Shown: piece by piece, positions 6,262 to 10,227 of the stretch
How positions within the stretch are numbered: the stretch's first letter is position 1
How the letters are laid out: each line of letters begins with the position of its first letter
Assembly (NCBI GenBank): GCA_002428865.1
Contig: DIYB01000026.1
Location: 5,229 to 15,455 of the forward strand
Origin: Patescibacteria group bacterium UBA6065
Lineage (GTDB): Bacteria; Patescibacteriota; Minisyncoccia; Phycocordibacterales; UBA6065
Direction: 5' to 3'
Length of the DNA: 10,227 nucleotides
Made by a program: the position numbers and the translations under genes
The notes under the pieces: generated by a model
Databases searched by the model: none
What the model saw: only the letters and a program-made list of their open reading frames with translations
What the model was told of the DNA's origin: nothing

Positions 6262-9200
6262 CTACTCTTCGTCGAAATCCGCTGCGCTCTCCTTTGGCTG
6301 AATCGCGTCGATCATCTTCTTCTTCGGACTACCTTCGTAGCCAGTACCTGCTGGAATGAGACGGCCGATGATGACGTTTTCCTTGAGACCACTCAACTTG
6401 TCCTCTGTGCCACGAATAGCTGCAGAGATGAAGATACGTGTCGTGTGCTGGAACGAAGCCGCTGAGAGGAATGACTGACGTGAGAGTGATACCTCAGTGA
6501 TACCCATCACAACCGCCTCTGACTCTGCTGGCTTCTTGTCGAGGTCTTTGACTCGTGCGTTTTCCGCATTGAGATCGTACGTGTTGACAACGTCGTCGAT
6601 AGAGAACCTCGTATCACCCGCGTCGATGATGCGACGGCGTGAGAACATCTGCTTGACGATGATCTCGATGTGCTTTCGCGACACCATTTCACCCTGAAGT
6701 TCGTAAATCTTGCCGATCTCGTGAATGATGTACTCCATCGCACGGTCTTTGCCAGCGTACTGGAAGACCTCGTCGATATCAGCAGAACCGTCAGTGAGGA
6801 GCTGACCCTTCTCCACCTTGTCACCCATTTTGACGAGAGGCATACGGCGGAAGCTGAACGTGTACTCAACCTCGCCAGACTTCTTGCCCTTGCCCTTGTC
6901 CTCAATATCTGGAATGACAGTGATCGACTTCTCCTTGCCGTGATCAACTACCTTCGACACCGTACCCGAGACAGTCGCGATGACTGCTGGATTCTTTGGC
7001 CTGCGCTTCTCGAAGACTTCTTCGACACGCGGAAGACCTGCGGTGATGTCACCACCGACTGATGCAGTACCACCGGCGTGGAACGTACGCATTGTGAGCT
7101 GTGTACCTGGCTCACCGATTGCCTGAGCTGCGACAGTACCCACTGCTTCGCCAAGATCAACGAGATGGTTCTTGCCGAGATCAGTACCGTAGCACTGCTG
7201 ACAGACACCGTGGAGCGTCCTACACGTAAGTGGTGAACGAACCGACACCTCGCGAACCCCTGCATTCTCAATAACCTGTGCATCCTGCTTTGAGAGGAGG
7301 TGGCCCTTCTTGAACAAGGTCTTACCATCTACCTTCACATCCTCAGCGAGGACACGGCCACGAATCGATTTTGCAATCGAGAGATCCATACCCGATGCTC
7401 CTGCACGACCGACGATGACCCCTTCTTTTGCACCACAATCATCTTCAGTCACCATGACATCCTGCGCGACATCGAAGAGGCGCCTCGTGAGATATCCTGC
7501 GCGTGCTGTGTTGAGTGCGGTGTCAGTGAGACCCTTGCGCGCACCGTGTGTGGTGATGAAGTACTCGATCGGAGTGAGACCCTCCTTCATGCCTGAGATA
7601 ATCGGGAACTCGATCGTCTCACCTGCTGTGTTTGTGATGAGACCCTTCATACCTGCCATCTGAGTAATGTTACCAATCGAGCCACGGGCACCTGAACGAA
7701 CCATATCCGTGACAGAACCCTGTGCTTCGAGTGACTCAGGGATAAGTTTCTCAACATCGCTCTTGGCCTTGTGCCAAATCTCGACGTTCTTCCTGATACG
7801 CTCCTCCTCAGAGAGCAATCCATCATTGAACTGCTCGTTCACCTTCTCAGACTCTACTTTCGCCTTCGTGACGACAGCAGTCTTGCCCTCCGGAGTCCTC
7901 ACGTCGTCGATACCCCAGGTAACGCCAGAGTACGTCGTGTAGGCAAATCCGAATTTCTTGACCTTGTCGAGGATGCCTGGAAGTGCGTCAATACCGTAGC
8001 GGACAATGAGCTCATCAGCGATTGCTGACATCGTCTTGCGATCAACCTCTTTGTTGATGAACGGATAATCTACAGGAAGAACATCATTGAAGAGGATGCG
8101 ACCAACGGTCGTTTCAAACACGACGCCCTTCTGTGAAGCAAACTTCGCAGTGTCCGGAGCCATCACCTTGATCGCTGCGCGGTATGAGAGCTCACCGAAT
8201 GATGCTGCGATGAGTGCGGTGTCAGGTGACTCAAAGATTTTACCTTCACCCTTCTCACCCTTCACTGACTTGGTCATCCAGTAGACGCCGAGAATGATGT
8301 CGAGCATCTTGTTCGTAACTGTCGGATCACCAGAACCAGGCTTGAGAATGTTCTTATCTGACGCCATGATCTCCTTCGCCTCGAGCTGAGCCTCTGGAGA
8401 AAGCGGGACGTGGACTGCCATCTGGTCACCGTCGAAGTCTGCGTTGAATGCAGTACAGACGAGTGGGTGGACCTGGATCGCGTTGCCTTCGATGAGAACC
8501 GGGCGGAATGCCTGAATACCGAGGCGGTGGAGTGTCGGAGCGCGGTTCAAGAGCACGTACTTGCCCCTGATCACGTCTTCGAGAATTGCCCATACCTCTG
8601 GTATACCGTCATCAATGAGACGTGAGGCACCACGGATGTTGTATGCGAGCTCGCGCTTCAAGAGTTCACCGATAACAAATGGCTTGAAAAGTTCGAGTGC
8701 CATGTGCTTCGGAAGACCACACTGGTCGAGTGCGAGGTCAGGACCGACGACAATCACCGAACGGCCCGAGTAGTCGACACGCTTACCGAGGAGGTTGCCA
8801 CGGAGAAGTCCGCGCTTACCCTTTAGGTTATCTGCGAGTGATTTGAGTGCGCGCTTTTGAGCCTGTGCACCCTGACCTGCTGTCGAGTTGCCGTGGCGAA
8901 TCGAGTTGTCGATGAGTGCGTCGACTGCTTCCTGGAGAATACGCTTCTCGTTTCGGAGGATGACGTCAGGCGCATTGATCTCCTTGAGCTTCTGGAGACG
9001 GTTATTCCTATTGATCACGCGACGATAGAGATCGTTCACATCTGAAGTTGCGTAGCGTCCACCATCGAGCGGAACCATCGGTCGAAGTGCTGGTGGAATG
9101 ACAGGGATACGCGTGAGGAACATCCACTCCGGTCGGACATTGGATCGGATCATCGCACGGACCGTCGATAGACGCCTGTTGAGCTTCTCCTTCTCGAGGC

Positions 9201-9945
9201 TGTTTGCGGTCTCGAGTGCAGCGACGACTTTCTCCTCGAGTTTCCTGAGGTCAATCGACTTGCAGATCTCGTAGATAGCCTCTGCGCCGATACCTGCCTC
9301 AAAGAGTGTGCCGTATTTCATCGAGAACTTGTGGTACTCGACCTCATCGAGCACAGCACCGAGCGAGATACTGTCGATCTCGTCTTTTGCTGCCTGATAC
9401 ATCTCCTTGAGAGCGTCTTTGGTCTTCTCGTCCTGAACCGCCTTCACTTTCGCCTTGAACTCTGATTCGAGATCCTTGAGAATCTTTGTTCGCTCCTCAT
9501 CGAACACCTTGGTGACGATGTAGCCAGCAAAGTAGATGACCTTCTCGAGATCTGCGGTCGTCATACCGAGGATAAGACCGAGCCTTGATGGCATCGATCG
9601 AAGGAACCAGATATGTGCAACTGGGCTCGAGAGCTCGATGTGACCCATGCGCTCACGGCGCACGATCGATCGGGTAATCTCGACGCCACATTTCTCACAG
9701 ACGATACCTTTGTAGCGAATACCGCGGTATTTGCCACAGTAACATTCGTAATCCTTGTCTGGACCGAATATCTTCTCATCGAAGAGACCGTTCTTCTCCG
9801 AACGCTGGGTACGATAGTTGATCGTCTCAGGCTTGGTGACCTCGCCGAACGACCATTCCTTGATACGTTCTGGTGACGCGAGGCGAAGCGCTACGGTGTC
9901 GAAATCGACGAATTCAGCTGATTTGTTTCGTGGTGTATATGCCAT
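6262..9945 (-). CDS. rpoC: DNA-directed RNA polymerase beta' subunit
   Basis: This is the largest RNA polymerase subunit and holds the active-site magnesium. It is complete at 1,227 residues. The N-terminal zinc ribbon has Cys68, Cys70, Cys83 and Cys86 (ECYCGKY and VCEKCGVE). The catalytic loop NADFDGDQMAVHVPLS (501-516) carries Asp503, Asp505 and Asp507. The bridge helix is at about 798-830 (TALNTARAGYLTRRLFDVAQD). The second zinc site has Cys837, Cys908, Cys915 and Cys918 (CRTLHGVCQQCYG). The trigger loop (932-959) ends MRTFHAGG and runs straight into DITAGLPRVEEVFE, so the roughly 190-residue insertion of enterobacterial RpoC is absent. The C-terminus (1196-1227) has GRLIPAGTG followed by an acidic tail. 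The ATG is 9 bp after the rpoB stop, with no SD, suggesting coupled translation. Confidence 0.98.
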   Translation of the reverse strand: MAYTPRNKSAEFVDFDTVALRLASPERIKEWSFGEVTKPETINYRTQRSEKNGLFDEKIFGPDKDYECYCGKYRGIRYKGIVCEKCGVEITRSIVRRERMGHIELSSPVAHIWFLRSMPSRLGLILGMTTADLEKVIYFAGYIVTKVFDEERTKILKDLESEFKAKVKAVQDEKTKDALKEMYQAAKDEIDSISLGAVLDEVEYHKFSMKYGTLFEAGIGAEAIYEICKSIDLRKLEEKVVAALETANSLEKEKLNRRLSTVRAMIRSNVRPEWMFLTRIPVIPPALRPMVPLDGGRYATSDVNDLYRRVINRNNRLQKLKEINAPDVILRNEKRILQEAVDALIDNSIRHGNSTAGQGAQAQKRALKSLADNLKGKRGLLRGNLLGKRVDYSGRSVIVVGPDLALDQCGLPKHMALELFKPFVIGELLKRELAYNIRGASRLIDDGIPEVWAILEDVIRGKYVLLNRAPTLHRLGIQAFRPVLIEGNAIQVHPLVCTAFNADFDGDQMAVHVPLSPEAQLEAKEIMASDKNILKPGSGDPTVTNKMLDIILGVYWMTKSVKGEKGEGKIFESPDTALIAASFGELSYRAAIKVMAPDTAKFASQKGVVFETTVGRILFNDVLPVDYPFINKEVDRKTMSAIADELIVRYGIDALPGILDKVKKFGFAYTTYSGVTWGIDDVRTPEGKTAVVTKAKVESEKVNEQFNDGLLSEEERIRKNVEIWHKAKSDVEKLIPESLEAQGSVTDMVRSGARGSIGNITQMAGMKGLITNTAGETIEFPIISGMKEGLTPIEYFITTHGARKGLTDTALNTARAGYLTRRLFDVAQDVMVTEDDCGAKEGVIVGRAGASGMDLSIAKSIRGRVLAEDVKVDGKTLFKKGHLLSKQDAQVIENAGVREVSVRSPLTCRTLHGVCQQCYGTDLGKNHLVDLGEAVGTVAAQAIGEPGTQLTMRTFHAGGTASVGGDITAGLPRVEEVFEKRRPKNPAVIATVSGTVSKVVDHGKEKSITVIPDIEDKGKGKKSGEVEYTFSFRRMPLVKMGDKVEKGQLLTDGSADIDEVFQYAGKDRAMEYIIHEIGKIYELQGEMVSRKHIEIIVKQMFSRRRIIDAGDTRFSIDDVVNTYDLNAENARVKDLDKKPAESEAVVMGITEVSLSRQSFLSAASFQHTTRIFISAAIRGTEDKLSGLKENVIIGRLIPAGTGYEGSPKKKMIDAIQPKESAADFDEE

Positions 9946-9954
9946 GGTAGTGCT

Positions 9955-10227
9955 TTATTTGTTCTTAGACGATCGTATGTCCTTGCCATCTTTGCGGAGC
10001 TCGACATCGAGCGCGAGACCGCGGAGGCTATTGAGAAGCACGTGGAACGATGCAGGAAGGTTTGGTGCCTTGAGTCGCTCACCCTTCACGATCGAGTCGA
10101 AGGTTTGTGAACGTCCCTGAATATCGTCGGACTTCACCGTGAGGATCTCACGGAGTGTGTGGGCCACACCGTGACCGAGGAGCGCCCAGACTTCCATTTC
10201 TCCGAAACGCTGACCACCGAACTGTGC
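9955..10227 (-). CDS. rpoB: DNA-directed RNA polymerase beta subunit, C-terminal end (cut by window edge)
   Basis: The frame enters from the right edge and ends with TAA at 9957-9955, giving the last 90 residues. It opens with [16 protein letters not shown], the highly conserved C-terminal RpoB motif, followed by a [16 protein letters not shown] segment and the clamp-forming IVKGE and [11 protein letters not shown] stretches that contact beta'. The residues after EVWAL read LGHGVAHTL, where most bacteria have a form of EAYGAAYTL, a mild departure. The chain ends in a short basic tail ([12 protein letters not shown]). It is the first visible gene of the rpoB-rpoC-dnaG-rpoD run; its start and the operon promoter lie outside the window. 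Confidence 0.97.
   Translation of the reverse strand, partial: AQFGGQRFGEMEVWALLGHGVAHTLREILTVKSDDIQGRSQTFDSIVKGERLKAPNLPASFHVLLNSLRGLALDVELRKDGKDIRSSKNK

Overview
The window is a compact bacterial chromosomal segment of housekeeping genes. Small gaps, a sigma-70 RpoD with a basic tail, an RpoC that lacks the large trigger-loop insertion seen in Proteobacteria, few clear Shine-Dalgarno sites and no mobile DNA suggest an uncultured lineage such as Patescibacteria/CPR (Parcubacteria-like). That placement is inference; no rRNA is present. TGA is a real stop (it ends the LOG-family gene), so the code-25 lineages (Gracilibacteria, SR1) are unlikely.

Right-hand block (minus strand, read right to left): the end of rpoB, then rpoC, dnaG and rpoD, with gaps of 9, 33 and 11 bp. 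It ends at a strong bidirectional terminator (3221-3253). This appears to be one transcription unit carrying the RNA polymerase beta and beta' subunits, the replication primase and the principal sigma factor. It looks like rpoBC joined to the dnaG-rpoD core of the classical macromolecular synthesis operon.

Middle block: on the plus strand, a membrane-anchored FKBP-type prolyl isomerase (2714-3211) converges on rpoD and shares its terminator. It diverges from a LOG-family nucleotide phosphoribohydrolase (1908-2606, minus). A 51-residue single-pass membrane protein (1705-1860, plus) has its own SD and terminator and diverges from tgt.

Left-hand block (minus strand): tgt (tRNA-guanine transglycosylase, with an extra segment of about 30 residues) ends at 410. 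A 242-bp gap follows, then the start of an unrecognised gene (1-167, cut by the window edge) with a good GGAGG site. The gap is the most interesting part of the window. It contains a possible promoter, a short reading frame with Ile-Ile-Ile and Leu-Leu-Val codon runs, and four successive RNA segments that can pair 1:2, 2:3 or 3:4. Segment 4 is followed by a U-tract. This is the layout of a trp/ilv-type transcription attenuator. It also holds a 10-nt copy of the 16S rRNA anti-Shine-Dalgarno sequence. The simpler reading is an ordinary tgt terminator, but that does not explain the 23-nt competing arm.
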